From contig NZ_FNWS01000001.1 in the NCBI RefSeq assembly GCF_900108455.1, positions 186,001 through 250,000 of the forward strand: a stretch of 64,000 nt of DNA, in the 5' to 3' direction. The notes beneath the pieces are model-generated. The model ran no database searches, had not been told where the DNA came from, and saw only the letters and a program-made list of their open reading frames with translations. Shown here piece by piece: positions 27,936-36,557 of this stretch. The DNA is from Fructobacillus pseudoficulneus. Lineage in GTDB: Bacteria > Bacillota > Bacilli > Lactobacillales > Lactobacillaceae. A program made the position numbers and the translations under genes. Positions within the stretch are counted from its first letter, which is position 1; every line of letters begins with the position of its first letter.

Positions 27936-29387
27936 TTATCGCTTATTTAATTCAGCCATCAACAATTTGTTCAAGACACCAGGGTTGGCCTGCCCCTTTG
28001 ACTTCTTCATCAGTTGCCCAATCAAGAAACCAACGGCACGGTCCTTACCACCCTTAAAGTCTTCAATTGACTGTGGGTTGTCGTCCAAGACTTCGTTGAC
28101 CATTGGTGTCAAAACTGCTGGATCTGAAATCTGAACCAAACCTTGAGCCTTGGCGTAAGCTTCAGGTTCTTCACCTTCCATGATGGCCTCAAAGACCTTC
28201 TTGGCTTGCTTGGTTGAAATGGTGCCATCTTCAATCAACTTGACCATACCGGCCAAATTTTCTGGTGACAACTTCGTGTCCTGCAACTCCACCTGGTTTT
28301 TGTTCAAGTAGGCGTTCACATCACCAATCAAGTAGTTGGCCACACGCTTAGCAGCGCCCTTTGAATCAGCCCCTGCCAAAACAGCGGCATCAAAGAAGTT
28401 AGCCATCGCCAAAGTCTGCGTCAAAACTTCGGCATCATATTGTTCCAAACCAAGGTCAGCCACATAAGACTTTTGCCGGTCTTCAGCTGACTTTGGCAAG
28501 TCGGCTTTGACACGGTCAATCCAGTCTTGGCCAATTTGGATTGGTGACAAATCAGGTTCTGGGAAGTAACGGTAATCATCCGCCACTTCCTTGACCCGCA
28601 TCAAGACCGTTGACTTGGTTGGTTCGTCATAACGACGCGTTTCCTGGCGGACCTGGCCACCAGAACGGATGACCTTGGCCTGACGCTTTTCTTCAAATTC
28701 CAAAGCAGACTGCACGTAGTGGAAGGAATTGATGTTCTTCATTTCCACTCGGGTACCGTAGGTGTCAGAACCATAAGGGCGAAGTGAAACGTTGACGTCG
28801 GCACGCATTTGTCCCTCTTGCATCTTGGCTTCTGAAACACCAGTAAACAAGATTACCCGGCGCAACTGTTCCAAATAAGCGTAGGCTTCTTCTGGTGAAG
28901 CTAAGTCAGGCTTTGAAACAATTTCCACCAATGGTGTTCCCTGACGGTTCAAATCGACGTATGAGTAACCGTCATCCCCGTGGGTGTTCTTTCCGGCATC
29001 TTCTTCGACGTGAAGTTCTTCGATTCCAATTCGCTTGACCGAACCGTCGGGCAAATTAACATCCAAATAGCCGTTACGGCCCAATGGGGTTTGTTGCTGA
29101 GTCGTCTGGTATGACTTTGGGTTATCCGGGTAAACATAGTTCTTCCGGTCCCAACGAATTTCTTCTGTAATATCGGCATGCAGGGCCAAAGCAACGCGCA
29201 TCCCATAGTCAATGGCCCCCTTGTTTGCCACTGGCAAAACCCCAGGGTAACCCCAGTCAATCACGTTCGTGTTGGCGTTTGGGGCATCCCCATAGTGAAC
29301 GGGGGATGGTGACAAAAGCTTTGACTTTGTCTGCATTTCAACGTGGACTTCAAGTCCAATGGTGGTTTCAAAATTTTCGTTTCCCAT
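27936..29387 (-). CDS. gatB: Asp-tRNA(Asn)/Glu-tRNA(Gln) amidotransferase subunit B
   Basis: GatB binds misacylated tRNA and activates its Glu/Asp side chain with ATP for amidation. Seen: [18 protein letters not shown] at the N-terminus, the kinase-cradle motifs ([14 protein letters not shown] near 120-133; [14 protein letters not shown] near 145-158) and the C-terminal helical and YqeY-like tail domain ending [13 protein letters not shown]. 483 residues, 12 bases after gatA. Its presence means Gln-tRNA (and perhaps Asn-tRNA) is made by transamidation. Confidence 0.96.
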   Translation of the reverse strand: MGNENFETTIGLEVHVEMQTKSKLLSPSPVHYGDAPNANTNVIDWGYPGVLPVANKGAIDYGMRVALALHADITEEIRWDRKNYVYPDNPKSYQTTQQQTPLGRNGYLDVNLPDGSVKRIGIEELHVEEDAGKNTHGDDGYSYVDLNRQGTPLVEIVSKPDLASPEEAYAYLEQLRRVILFTGVSEAKMQEGQMRADVNVSLRPYGSDTYGTRVEMKNINSFHYVQSALEFEEKRQAKVIRSGGQVRQETRRYDEPTKSTVLMRVKEVADDYRYFPEPDLSPIQIGQDWIDRVKADLPKSAEDRQKSYVADLGLEQYDAEVLTQTLAMANFFDAAVLAGADSKGAAKRVANYLIGDVNAYLNKNQVELQDTKLSPENLAGMVKLIEDGTISTKQAKKVFEAIMEGEEPEAYAKAQGLVQISDPAVLTPMVNEVLDDNPQSIEDFKGGKDRAVGFLIGQLMKKSKGQANPGVLNKLLMAELNKR

Positions 29388-29399
29388 TGTGTCCTCTCC

Positions 29400-30860
29400 T
29401 TAGTCCGCTACCGCTGGGTGTTGTTCAAAGAAACGGTTTTCTTGTTCGAACGCATAGGCGGCCTGGTAAATGGTCGCTTCATCAAATGGCTTTCCAATCA
29501 TTTGCAAACCGATTGGCATACCACCGTTAAAGCCGGCGTTAATTGAAAGTCCTGGCAAACCAGCCAAGTTAACAGGAATGGTCAAGACGTCACCCAAGTA
29601 CATTGCCTTTGGATCATCGATTTCTTCCCCAATTCCATAGGGCTGAGTTGGTGTGGTTGGACCAACAATCAAGTCGTAGTTTTCAAAGACCTTGTTAAAG
29701 TCATCAATAATCAAAGTTCGGACCTGAGCGGCCTTCTTGAAGAAGGCATCGTAAGCACCAGCTGACAATGAATAAGTTCCCAACATAATTCGGCGCTTGA
29801 CTTCATCACCAAAACCGTCCGTCCGAGTGTCCTTGTAGACTTCTTCGAGGGACTTAGCTTCTGGTGAACGGAAACCGTAGCGGATTCCGTCATAACGCTG
29901 CAAGTTTGATGAAGCTTCTGAGGCCATCAAAACGTAGTAAGCAGCCACCCCATACTGAGTGTGTGGCAAAGAAACCTGGTCCACTTGGGCACCCATAGCT
30001 TCTAATTGCGCAATCGCTGCCTTGACCTGAGTGGCAACTTCCGTGGCAATTCCTTCTTGGAAGTATTCTTCAGGAACGGCAATCTTCATCCCCTTGATGC
30101 TTTCACCCAACTTGGCAGTAAAGTCTGGTACTTCAAGTTCGGCTGAAGTAGAATCGCGCTTGTCAAAACCAGCAATCGCATTCATCACCAAAGCGTTGTC
30201 CTTGACTGTTCGCGTTAGTGGACCAATTTGATCCAATGATGAGGCCATCGCAAAGAGACCAAAACGAGAAACGCGACCATAAGTTGGCTTCATGCCAACG
30301 ATTCCGTTAAAGGCTGCCGGCTGGCGGATTGATCCACCAGTATCAGAACCCAAGGCATAAGGAACTTGCCCAGCGGCAACGGCTGCGGCAGACCCACCTG
30401 ATGAACCACCGGGAACTTTAGTGTAGTCCCAGGCATTCTTAGTCTTCTTGTAGTAAGAAGTTTCGGTTGAACCACCCATGGCAAATTCATCCATGTTGGC
30501 CTTACCAACCACCACAGCACCAGCTTCGTTTAGCTTAGTCGTAACGGCAGCATCGTAAACCGGCTTGAAGCCTTCCAAAATATGTGAAGCACCGGTTGTT
30601 TCCAAACCGTTCGTGGCAATATTGTCCTTCATTGCCATTGGAATCCCAGCCAATGGGTTTGAAAAGTCACCCTTTTCGTCAATGTCACGAGCTTGGGCCA
30701 AGGCCTCTTCTTCGTGCAAACGAATAAAGGCTTGCAAGTCAGCATCAGTAGCAGCAATGTTGGCAAAGGTATCCTTGGTCAACTGTTCGGCCGTCACCTT
30801 GCCTGATTGCAACGCTTCGTGCAAATCATCCAAGTTTGTATCGAAATAGTTAAAAGCCAT
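29400..30860 (-). CDS. gatA: Asp-tRNA(Asn)/Glu-tRNA(Gln) amidotransferase subunit A
   Basis: Amidase subunit that releases ammonia from glutamine and channels it to GatB. The Ser-cisSer-Lys triad is seen: Lys78 in PMAMKDN, the Gly/Ser loop [13 protein letters not shown] (150-162) and the second Ser in [11 protein letters not shown] (172-182). 486 residues, canonical. GGGGAGGA before the ATG, five bases after the gatC stop. Confidence 0.96.
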   Translation of the reverse strand: MAFNYFDTNLDDLHEALQSGKVTAEQLTKDTFANIAATDADLQAFIRLHEEEALAQARDIDEKGDFSNPLAGIPMAMKDNIATNGLETTGASHILEGFKPVYDAAVTTKLNEAGAVVVGKANMDEFAMGGSTETSYYKKTKNAWDYTKVPGGSSGGSAAAVAAGQVPYALGSDTGGSIRQPAAFNGIVGMKPTYGRVSRFGLFAMASSLDQIGPLTRTVKDNALVMNAIAGFDKRDSTSAELEVPDFTAKLGESIKGMKIAVPEEYFQEGIATEVATQVKAAIAQLEAMGAQVDQVSLPHTQYGVAAYYVLMASEASSNLQRYDGIRYGFRSPEAKSLEEVYKDTRTDGFGDEVKRRIMLGTYSLSAGAYDAFFKKAAQVRTLIIDDFNKVFENYDLIVGPTTPTQPYGIGEEIDDPKAMYLGDVLTIPVNLAGLPGLSINAGFNGGMPIGLQMIGKPFDEATIYQAAYAFEQENRFFEQHPAVAD

Positions 30861-30865
30861 GCTGA

Positions 30866-31168
30866 TTAGTCCTCCCCGTTCAAAATAGCGGGCACCTTGA
30901 TCAAATCAGCCGCCTCTTCTGGCGCTTGTTCAAGTAACGCCTTCTTTTGATGCCAATCTTCCGCAACATCTTCGCGCAAATGGTTCACATTTGCCGTAAC
31001 GGAAAAGGTTGGCTTGACACCTTCTGTGTCAACTTCTGCCATCTTTTCACACAATGCGACGATTTCCTGGAGTTGTCCGGTGAAGTGTTCAAGTTCCTGG
31101 TCTGAAAAGCTGAGCTTTGCCAAATCAGCAACGTGGGCCACTTCTTCTTTTGAAATTGATGTTGCCAT
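30866..31168 (-). CDS. gatC: Asp-tRNA(Asn)/Glu-tRNA(Gln) amidotransferase subunit C
   Basis: Small subunit that wraps around GatA and stabilises the GatCAB complex. The 100-residue protein begins [20 protein letters not shown], the usual GatC start, with [20 protein letters not shown] near the end. The frame is open upstream to 31252, but family length and the AGGTG before the ATG at 31168 support this start. First gene of the gatCAB-dagK-rlmD series, divergent from rpsO. Confidence 0.92.
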   Translation of the reverse strand: MATSISKEEVAHVADLAKLSFSDQELEHFTGQLQEIVALCEKMAEVDTEGVKPTFSVTANVNHLREDVAEDWHQKKALLEQAPEEAADLIKVPAILNGED

Positions 31169-31342
31169 GGGTTCACCTGCCTGAAAAAGCCTTGTAATCA
31201 CGCCTTTTTCACGGCTATCCTTTCCAATGTAATTACTTATCCATTCTACCATACATCCCCAGTCTTGCCCCTTCTAAATGGCAGATTCCATTCCCTAATT
31301 TGGCTAAGTCTTTGGCAAATGTGCCCCGTCGAATTGCCGCCC

Positions 31343-31370
31343 TTGATTTTTCCTGAAAATCCCGTATAAT
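31343..31370 (+). promoter_or_regulatory. Promoter of rpsO-rpsT
   Basis: TTGATT (31343-31348), 16-bp spacer, perfect TATAAT (31365-31370). It leaves a leader of about 90 bases before the rpsO ATG. Confidence 0.8.
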
Positions 31371-31377
31371 TAGGCTT

Positions 31378-31445
31378 GTTGTCAAAACAACTGTCCAAAT
31401 CCTTAGATTTACGTCTCACCGTCGTTTTTCTCAGCATTTGGAGAC
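31378..31445 (+). promoter_or_regulatory. Possible S15 autoregulatory leader of rpsO
   Basis: The rpsO 5' leader can form a small hairpin GTTGT/ACAAC (31378-31391) and a second with GTCTC (31413-31417) pairing GAGAC (31441-31445), ending 23 bases before the ATG. S15 is known to repress its own mRNA through varied leader structures in several phyla. This assignment is inference from position and hairpins only. Confidence 0.3.
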
Positions 31446-31468
31446 ATTTAAGAAAGGTGGAAATGATT

Positions 31469-31738
31469 ATGGCCCTTACACAAGAACGTAAGAACGAAAT
31501 CATGAAAGAATATGCCCGCCACGAAGGCGATACTGGTTCAGTGGAAGTTCAAGTTGCAGTTTTGACTGCTGACATTAACGAATTGAACGCCCACATGGAA
31601 GCACATAAGCATGATTTCCATTCACAACGTGGTCTTTTGAAGAAGATCGGTCGCCGTCGTAACTTGCTTCGTTACCTCCGTGGTACTGATGTTCCTCGTT
31701 ACCGTGAATTGATCAAGCGCTTAGGTTTGCGTCGTTAA
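31469..31738 (+). CDS. rpsO: 30S ribosomal protein S15
   Basis: Primary 16S rRNA-binding protein of the 30S platform. The 89 residues are canonical: [53 protein letters not shown] and the C-terminal [12 protein letters not shown]. The frame is open upstream to 31376, but AAAGGTGG at 31454-31460 and family length fix the ATG at 31469. rpsT follows after 46 bases with no terminator between. Confidence 0.97.
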   Translation: MALTQERKNEIMKEYARHEGDTGSVEVQVAVLTADINELNAHMEAHKHDFHSQRGLLKKIGRRRNLLRYLRGTDVPRYRELIKRLGLRR

Positions 31739-31784
31739 GCTTTTGCTTACAAATAACCAGAATCAAATTTAAGGAGACGGACAT

Positions 31785-32036
31785 ATGCCAATTATTGAAT
31801 CATCAATTCAACGAGTTCGTTTGAGTGCTAAGCAGCACGATCGTAACGAACCACAAAAGTCAGCTTACCGCACTGCCGTTAAGCGCTTCTTGAAGGCTGC
31901 TAAGGCCGGATCTGCTGATACTGCTGAAATGTACAAGCAAGTTTCATCAGCAATCGATCATGCCCAATCAAAGGGATTGATCAAGAAGAACAAGGCTTCA
32001 CGTCAAAAGTCACGTTTGGCTAAGTACGTAAAGTAA
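31785..32036 (+). CDS. rpsT: 30S ribosomal protein S20
   Basis: Binds the 5' domain and helix 44 of 16S rRNA. The 83 residues are Lys/Arg-rich and helical with the family pattern (MPIIESSIQRVRLSAKQHDR, SAYRTAVKRFLKAA, HAQSKGLIKKNKASRQKSRL). AAGGAGA precedes the ATG. Transcription ends at the hairpin at 32056-32092. Confidence 0.95.
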   Translation: MPIIESSIQRVRLSAKQHDRNEPQKSAYRTAVKRFLKAAKAGSADTAEMYKQVSSAIDHAQSKGLIKKNKASRQKSRLAKYVK

Positions 32037-32055
32037 TCAATTATTATTGATAACG

Positions 32056-32092
32056 AAACACCCCCAATTCGAAAGAGTTGGGGGTGTTTTTG
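32056..32092. terminator. Terminator between convergent rpsT and aldo/keto reductase genes
   Basis: Perfect 12-bp stem (32056-32067 with 32078-32089) around a 10-base loop, T run on the plus strand and A residues on the left; likely works for both convergent genes. Confidence 0.88.
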
Positions 32093-32112
32093 TTTATCGA
32101 TTAATCTAAAAG

Positions 32113-33036
32113 TTATTTAAATGCCGCAAAGGCTTGGTCAATGGTCTCAAACTCAACTGCGCTAAGCGTCACGTCAGTAGCCTTCAAATTAGCAGCGACC
32201 TGGTCCGCATTGCGCGCACCTGGAATAACGGCCGTAATGGCTGTGTTCGCCATGTACCAAGCCAAAATAGTTTGGGCCACCGTCACTTGGTGTTCATCGG
32301 CGATTGCCTTCACTTGGTCCAAAGCTGACAAAACTGCCGCAAATTGTTCCTGACTGTACTGCTTTTCAAACTTTGAATAGTCAGCACTCGTATACTTACC
32401 AGTTAACAAGCCAGAAGCCAATGGGAAGTATGGGACAAAGGAAATTTGGTGTTCCTTCAAATAAGCCCATTCTTCTTTTTCGGCAGCGCGATATACCAAG
32501 CTGTAGTGATCTTCCACAATATCAACTTGATTATTCTTGTTGGCTTCCTTAATTTGATCAAGGCTAAAGTTTGAAACACCAATCGCGCGAATCTTTCCTT
32601 CTTCCTTCAACTCGTTCAAGGCCGCCACCGCTTCACCCTTTGGCGTGTCCTGGTCTGGGAAATGAATGTAGAAGATATCAATATAGTCCGTCTTTAAACG
32701 CTTCAAGGAGTCCTCAACGGCCTGTTTCAAGAAAGCAGGGGCATTGTTCGGCTTGTTGCCGTTATTGGCATCCTGGGCCCCTTTAGTGGCAATCACAATC
32801 TTTGATCGGTCATAGCCTTGGATAACGTCACCAATGATTTCTTCTGACCGCCCTTCCCCATACATATGAGCTGTATCAATTAATTGAACGCCGGCATCCA
32901 AGGCCTGCTTGACCAAGGCGTAACCATCTTCGTCCTTTAATCCTGGGAATAAGTTGTGTCCCCCGACCTTGTTGGTTCCTAAACCAAGCTTGGTCGTTTG
33001 AACGTTTGTCTTACCAATTGTTACTTCTGAAGTCAT
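32113..33036 (-). CDS. Aldo/keto reductase
   Basis: NAD(P)H-dependent reductase of carbonyl compounds, cytoplasmic, (beta/alpha)8 barrel. Catalytic tetrad visible: Asp and Tyr in LIDTAHMYGEGRSEE (about 51-65), Lys in IVIATKGA (about 82-89) and His in FYIHFPD (about 121-127); cofactor-binding AVIPGARNADQVAANLKA near the end. 307 residues. AGGAGG precedes the ATG. A single-gene unit; the physiological substrate cannot be inferred. Confidence 0.88.
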   Translation of the reverse strand: MTSEVTIGKTNVQTTKLGLGTNKVGGHNLFPGLKDEDGYALVKQALDAGVQLIDTAHMYGEGRSEEIIGDVIQGYDRSKIVIATKGAQDANNGNKPNNAPAFLKQAVEDSLKRLKTDYIDIFYIHFPDQDTPKGEAVAALNELKEEGKIRAIGVSNFSLDQIKEANKNNQVDIVEDHYSLVYRAAEKEEWAYLKEHQISFVPYFPLASGLLTGKYTSADYSKFEKQYSQEQFAAVLSALDQVKAIADEHQVTVAQTILAWYMANTAITAVIPGARNADQVAANLKATDVTLSAVEFETIDQAFAAFK

Positions 33037-33131
33037 ATTCTTCCTCCTAGAATCAATAGTTGTAACTTTAAAAAATCACTTTACTATATGATAACGAATT
33101 TAAGAGAGAATTTAAAGAACGATTATAAAGA

Positions 33132-33168
33132 ACAAAAAAAACATAGCCACGAGAATTCGCAACCATGC
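33132..33168 (-). terminator. Terminator downstream of the LtaS-like gene
   Basis: On the minus strand an 11-bp stem (with G-U pairs) and AUUC loop is followed by G and eight T. It lies about 90 bases after the stop of the LtaS-like reading frame and ahead of the aldo/keto reductase. Confidence 0.65.
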
Positions 33169-33258
33169 CTATTTTGTAAATATTTTACTTTAATGTTGGA
33201 GTACAGATTAACTTCACACAGTTGGCTTGTTTCTCACTGTAAATAAAGTTGAACAATT

Positions 33259-35392
33259 CTACTTAAAACGATTTTTAAATCGGTACGTCCTCATTTCAGG
33301 CGCATTGGTTACATATTCATTGTAAGTACTTTTACCGCCGTTCTCAGCGATTAATGAAGACGAATAAGTCTTTTCGGAAGCCTTCTTCAAACGTTTAATT
33401 GTATTTTTGACTGAATAATTATATGACTCTGGTTTAATTTTCTTAAAGCCATCTGCGTTATAAAACTTTAATAAGTTTTCTGTATTTAATCGATCTGAAA
33501 CTGCTAACTTTAATTTTGCTTGTTGATTATATGTCTTTACAGCCGCCTTTTGACTAGCCGTCAGTGTAGTCAATTTTTTACCTGTTTTGACATCCCAAAT
33601 TGCATTTGAAGTCGAAGCTAACTCGGGGGTAACCCAATCACCATTTCTCATGACCACTAATTGTGAACGGTTTTTCGATAGTAAATCTTGCCCTAGCTGC
33701 AAATACTGATCTGTTGAAATCCCTAATAAATGTTCCAAAGTTGGTGCGATATCCACTTCGCCACCATACGTATGGTCAATACCCCCATTAGTCATACCTG
33801 GAATATGAATAATAAACGGCACCTTCTGTAGGTTTTGAGTATCGAATCCTGTCCAATCGGTTTTACTCTTAGATATAACCGTTGACAAAGCTTTATAATC
33901 AGTTTGAGAAATACCATAATGGTCACCATATAAGACCACCACTGTTTTGTCATATAGACCCGATTTCTTTAGATAATCAAAGAACTCTTTAACAGCTTCA
34001 TCCAGATAATGGTTAGTAATAAAGTAATTGTCCACTAACTTACTTCCTGAATTACTGGTTTTGAAATTGGAATCTTGGTCTTTTTTGTCAAGTAGGTATG
34101 GAAGATGATTTGTCACAGTTAGATATTTCGCATAGAACGGTTGTGGCAATCTTTCCAAATATGGTACTGATTCCTTCAATAGTAATTTATCTTTAATCCC
34201 AAACGTTGCAATATTTGCTTCAGAATTATCAAAGTAGTCAGAGGAAATAAAATTCTGATAACCCATTCGCTTATAAACAGTATCTCGATTATAAAAGAAT
34301 GGATTATTAGCATGGAACACAGCTGAGGAATAGCCTGCTTGCTGATTTAATATACCAGGTAAGGCTTGAAAAACTTGGTTGGAACCATATTGAGAAAACA
34401 AAGATCCTTGTGAAAGTCCATAAGTTGACGTTTCGAACAGGTTTTCAGCATCTGATGTTCTTCCCTGGCCAACTTGATTATAAAAGTTATCAAAAGAAAT
34501 TGAGCTATTGCTTTTATATAAACAATTCAAAAAAGGAGTAACTTCTTGTCCATTAATTTTCAAATTAATGGACGAGAATTGCAACGATTCAAGATGAATG
34601 ACAACAACATTTTTACCCTTAGCAACACCAGCATAAGTTGGATTTAAAGCTGGCTGATTTTGTTGATATAATTCTGCACACTTTTTATATCTTGCTTGAT
34701 TTCATGTTGACTTAAATTATTTCGCGTTTTGTTGAACTCATGTGAATTGTAAGTATCAGCAACAAAAAATGGAAATAAACCGATATTCCGCACAATATAA
34801 AAGCGATTAAAATTCTTACCGTAATTATCCGGTTTAGCTATAAACGAAATTGAAAATTGTAATAGAAGGCACAAAGCCCCAATGCCAGCCACACTAAATA
34901 TGGGCCACCTTGGTGCTTTTATTTCCTCTTTTTTTCTGAAAAAGACAATTGCACTCACCAGCACAAACGTATCAAAACAATAAATGAAATCATACCACTT
35001 AATGGTTAAAGTTTGCGCTAACGCCCCAGCCTGGCTAACCGGAGCATATAGAATTGTATTAATGGATAAAAAGTCAAAAAAAGCACGAAAATATAAAACA
35101 AATGCATATAAAAAATAGAAAGTGCAATCTGCATAATGACTAACACTAAGTTAGCCACTTTCTTTTTTTTAATCAAAAACGGAATGGCAAAATAAACCAA
35201 TAAAAAGCTAAAGGGGGTAACCAAAATAATCAAGTGTTGCCAAAAATTAGTCACTTGCAAGCTATTAAAGGTTCTTGCATATGCCACTTGCGTTTTCGCC
35301 CAAAATAATAATACAGTTAACCCATAGAGATATATTTTAGAATTACCATTGTAAATCTTTTCTTTAAGAGTTGTAAAATATTGTTTGACCAT
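33259..35392 (-). pseudogene. LtaS-like phosphoglycerol transferase, broken by two single-base frameshifts
   Basis: LtaS-type enzymes polymerise glycerol phosphate from phosphatidylglycerol outside the membrane. Three successive minus-strand frames make one protein: 35392 to about 35110 (first TM helices), about 35110 to 34682 (remaining TM helices and linker) and 34681 to 33259 (catalytic domain). The catalytic domain has the Thr nucleophile in GQGRTSDAE, the NRDTVYKRMGY segment and metal-site YGDHYG. Restoring one T in the six-T run (35110-35115) and one A in the five-A run (34682-34686) gives one uninterrupted frame that reads through IFLYAFVLYFRAFF and DIKKCAELYQQNQ. Either true decay or homopolymer sequencing error. 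It lies at the edge of the polysaccharide block. Confidence 0.82.
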
Positions 35393-35570
35393 TGTTTTTT
35401 AATATTATGTTATTTAAACCCCAAAAGCAAGCACTTTTGTAAGTTACATCAAAACAAAATAAAGACAATAATAACGACACTATATTGCCCGCTAAAATAG
35501 AATATTCGAATTAGTAGACCGCCAACAATCCTTATTGATTGCAAGATTAAATCAATATCGCTTTAAATTT

Positions 35571-35610
35571 AAAAACGGAACTTAGATCAATCTTGATCCA
35601 GGTTCCGTTC
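35571..35610 (-). terminator. Terminator of the anchored-protein gene 35648-36310
   Basis: Stem AACGGAAC/GTTCCGTT with inner GATCA/TGATC pairing, followed on the minus strand by five T. A second, imperfect hairpin without T run lies closer to the gene (about 35619-35642). Confidence 0.8.
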
Positions 35611-35647
35611 GGAAGCAACATCAACACTTAAAGTGCTGATGTATTAA

Positions 35648-36310
35648 TTATTCGTTTAATTGTAGCTTCAAATTCTGAATTGCTCGGCGACCACCGACTT
35701 GGTTAACATAATTCAAGACCTCTGGAATTGAAGCCCGATACTGTTGATCATTCGCCTGACTAAAGCTAAGTGGCTTTGGATCAGATTGAGGGGCCGCCGA
35801 ATTAGACATATCAAAGTGGTAATAAGCACCAGCAGTGCTTGAGCTGTCCCCTGTCGCTTTGGCAACAAAGGTTGGACCATTCTGACTAGTAACCTTTGAC
35901 ATGACAATTCCCTTCTTTTGAACGGTGTTCAACCGTTGCCAGGCACCATCTCCATGAGCTAGGCCATACAAAGCTATAGACCGATAAGCGACATCATCAC
36001 TATCCCGAAAATCATCCTGAGTTAAAGTATTACTCGATGCATTCGATTGCCCCTGGTTACTCGTATCAGTTGTTTGACTTTGACTCTGAGTACTTGCTCC
36101 ACTTTGGTTTCCAGTTACTTGATCGGTGCTAGCAGGCTTCGCGTTATCTTGGTCAGTTGACTGGGCCGCCTTACTTTTTTTCGTTGGTGATTTTAACTGT
36201 TCTAAAACAGAGCTGTTACTAACAGCATTTACGATAAAAGTGGTGGCCCCAAGGCTTAAAACGGTAGCGATTGCTACCGTCGTTAGCAAGATTTTCTTGT
36301 TAGCAAACAT
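35648..36310 (-). CDS. Hypothetical membrane-anchored exported protein
   Basis: Function not recognised. The 220 residues have a basic N-terminus and one hydrophobic helix (about 8-30), which could be an uncleaved anchor, then a Ser/Thr/Gln/Asn-rich linker (about 45-95), then a compact C-terminal domain (about 96-220) with segments DDFRDSDDVAYRSIALYGLA, GDGAWQRLNTVQKKGIV and YHFDMSNSAA. No LPXTG motif and no lipobox. AAGGAG precedes the ATG; own terminator downstream. Lies between the LtaS-like and GH68 genes. Same plan as the small anchored protein at 58532-58936. Confidence 0.7.
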   Translation of the reverse strand: MFANKKILLTTVAIATVLSLGATTFIVNAVSNSSVLEQLKSPTKKSKAAQSTDQDNAKPASTDQVTGNQSGASTQSQSQTTDTSNQGQSNASSNTLTQDDFRDSDDVAYRSIALYGLAHGDGAWQRLNTVQKKGIVMSKVTSQNGPTFVAKATGDSSSTAGAYYHFDMSNSAAPQSDPKPLSFSQANDQQYRASIPEVLNYVNQVGGRRAIQNLKLQLNE

Positions 36311-36377
36311 CTTGCAAACTCCTTAATTAAATTCGATTTATCTTGTACATTTCTCCTCATACGAAATTGTAATGTAA

Positions 36378-36391
36378 CTTGACGTGTCAAG
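36378..36391. promoter_or_regulatory. Inverted repeat upstream of the anchored-protein gene, possible operator
   Basis: CTTGAC-GT-GTCAAG, two perfect 6-base arms with a 2-base spacer, in the gap between the GH68 terminator and the gene at 35648-36310, 68 bases before its start. On the minus strand the arm contains TTGACA, so it could overlap a -35 element, but I find no well-spaced -10. Confidence 0.35.
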
Positions 36392-36467
36392 TATATAGCC
36401 TTTATTACAGCAGGTCAACGTCTATTTAGCAATTTTAAAAAGAATTTTCTGCGCCTTCTAAACAAAA

Positions 36468-36496
36468 TAAAAAAGCCTAGAATTCTAGACTTTTTT
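36468..36496 (-). terminator. Terminator of the GH68 gene
   Basis: Stem AAAAAG-CTAGAATTCTAG-CTTTTT (one internal mismatch) with A/T tracts on both sides, about 60 bases after the GH68 stop. A near copy is present at 38312-38339. Confidence 0.75.
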
Positions 36497-36557
36497 GTGA
36501 CTATTTGTTTATTTTAACCTTGATTGATTCAATTTTAAGTAAACGACTAATAGTTAC

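Larger units (their letters stand above)
31169..31468. other. Divergent intergenic region between gatC and rpsO
   Basis: No coding sequence seen in these 300 bases. The right half holds the rpsO promoter and leader. In the left half a minus-strand hairpin (GAAAAAG/CTTTTTC around 31184-31211, 14-base loop) lies in the gatC leader; its T run could make it a weak attenuator. I see no convincing -35/-10 pair for gatC. Confidence 0.5.

Noticed and set aside
33259-35392. Three separate genes (two short membrane proteins and a soluble sulfatase-like protein)
   Set aside because: The three pieces are consecutive parts of one LtaS family protein; adding one base in each of two homopolymers restores a single frame.
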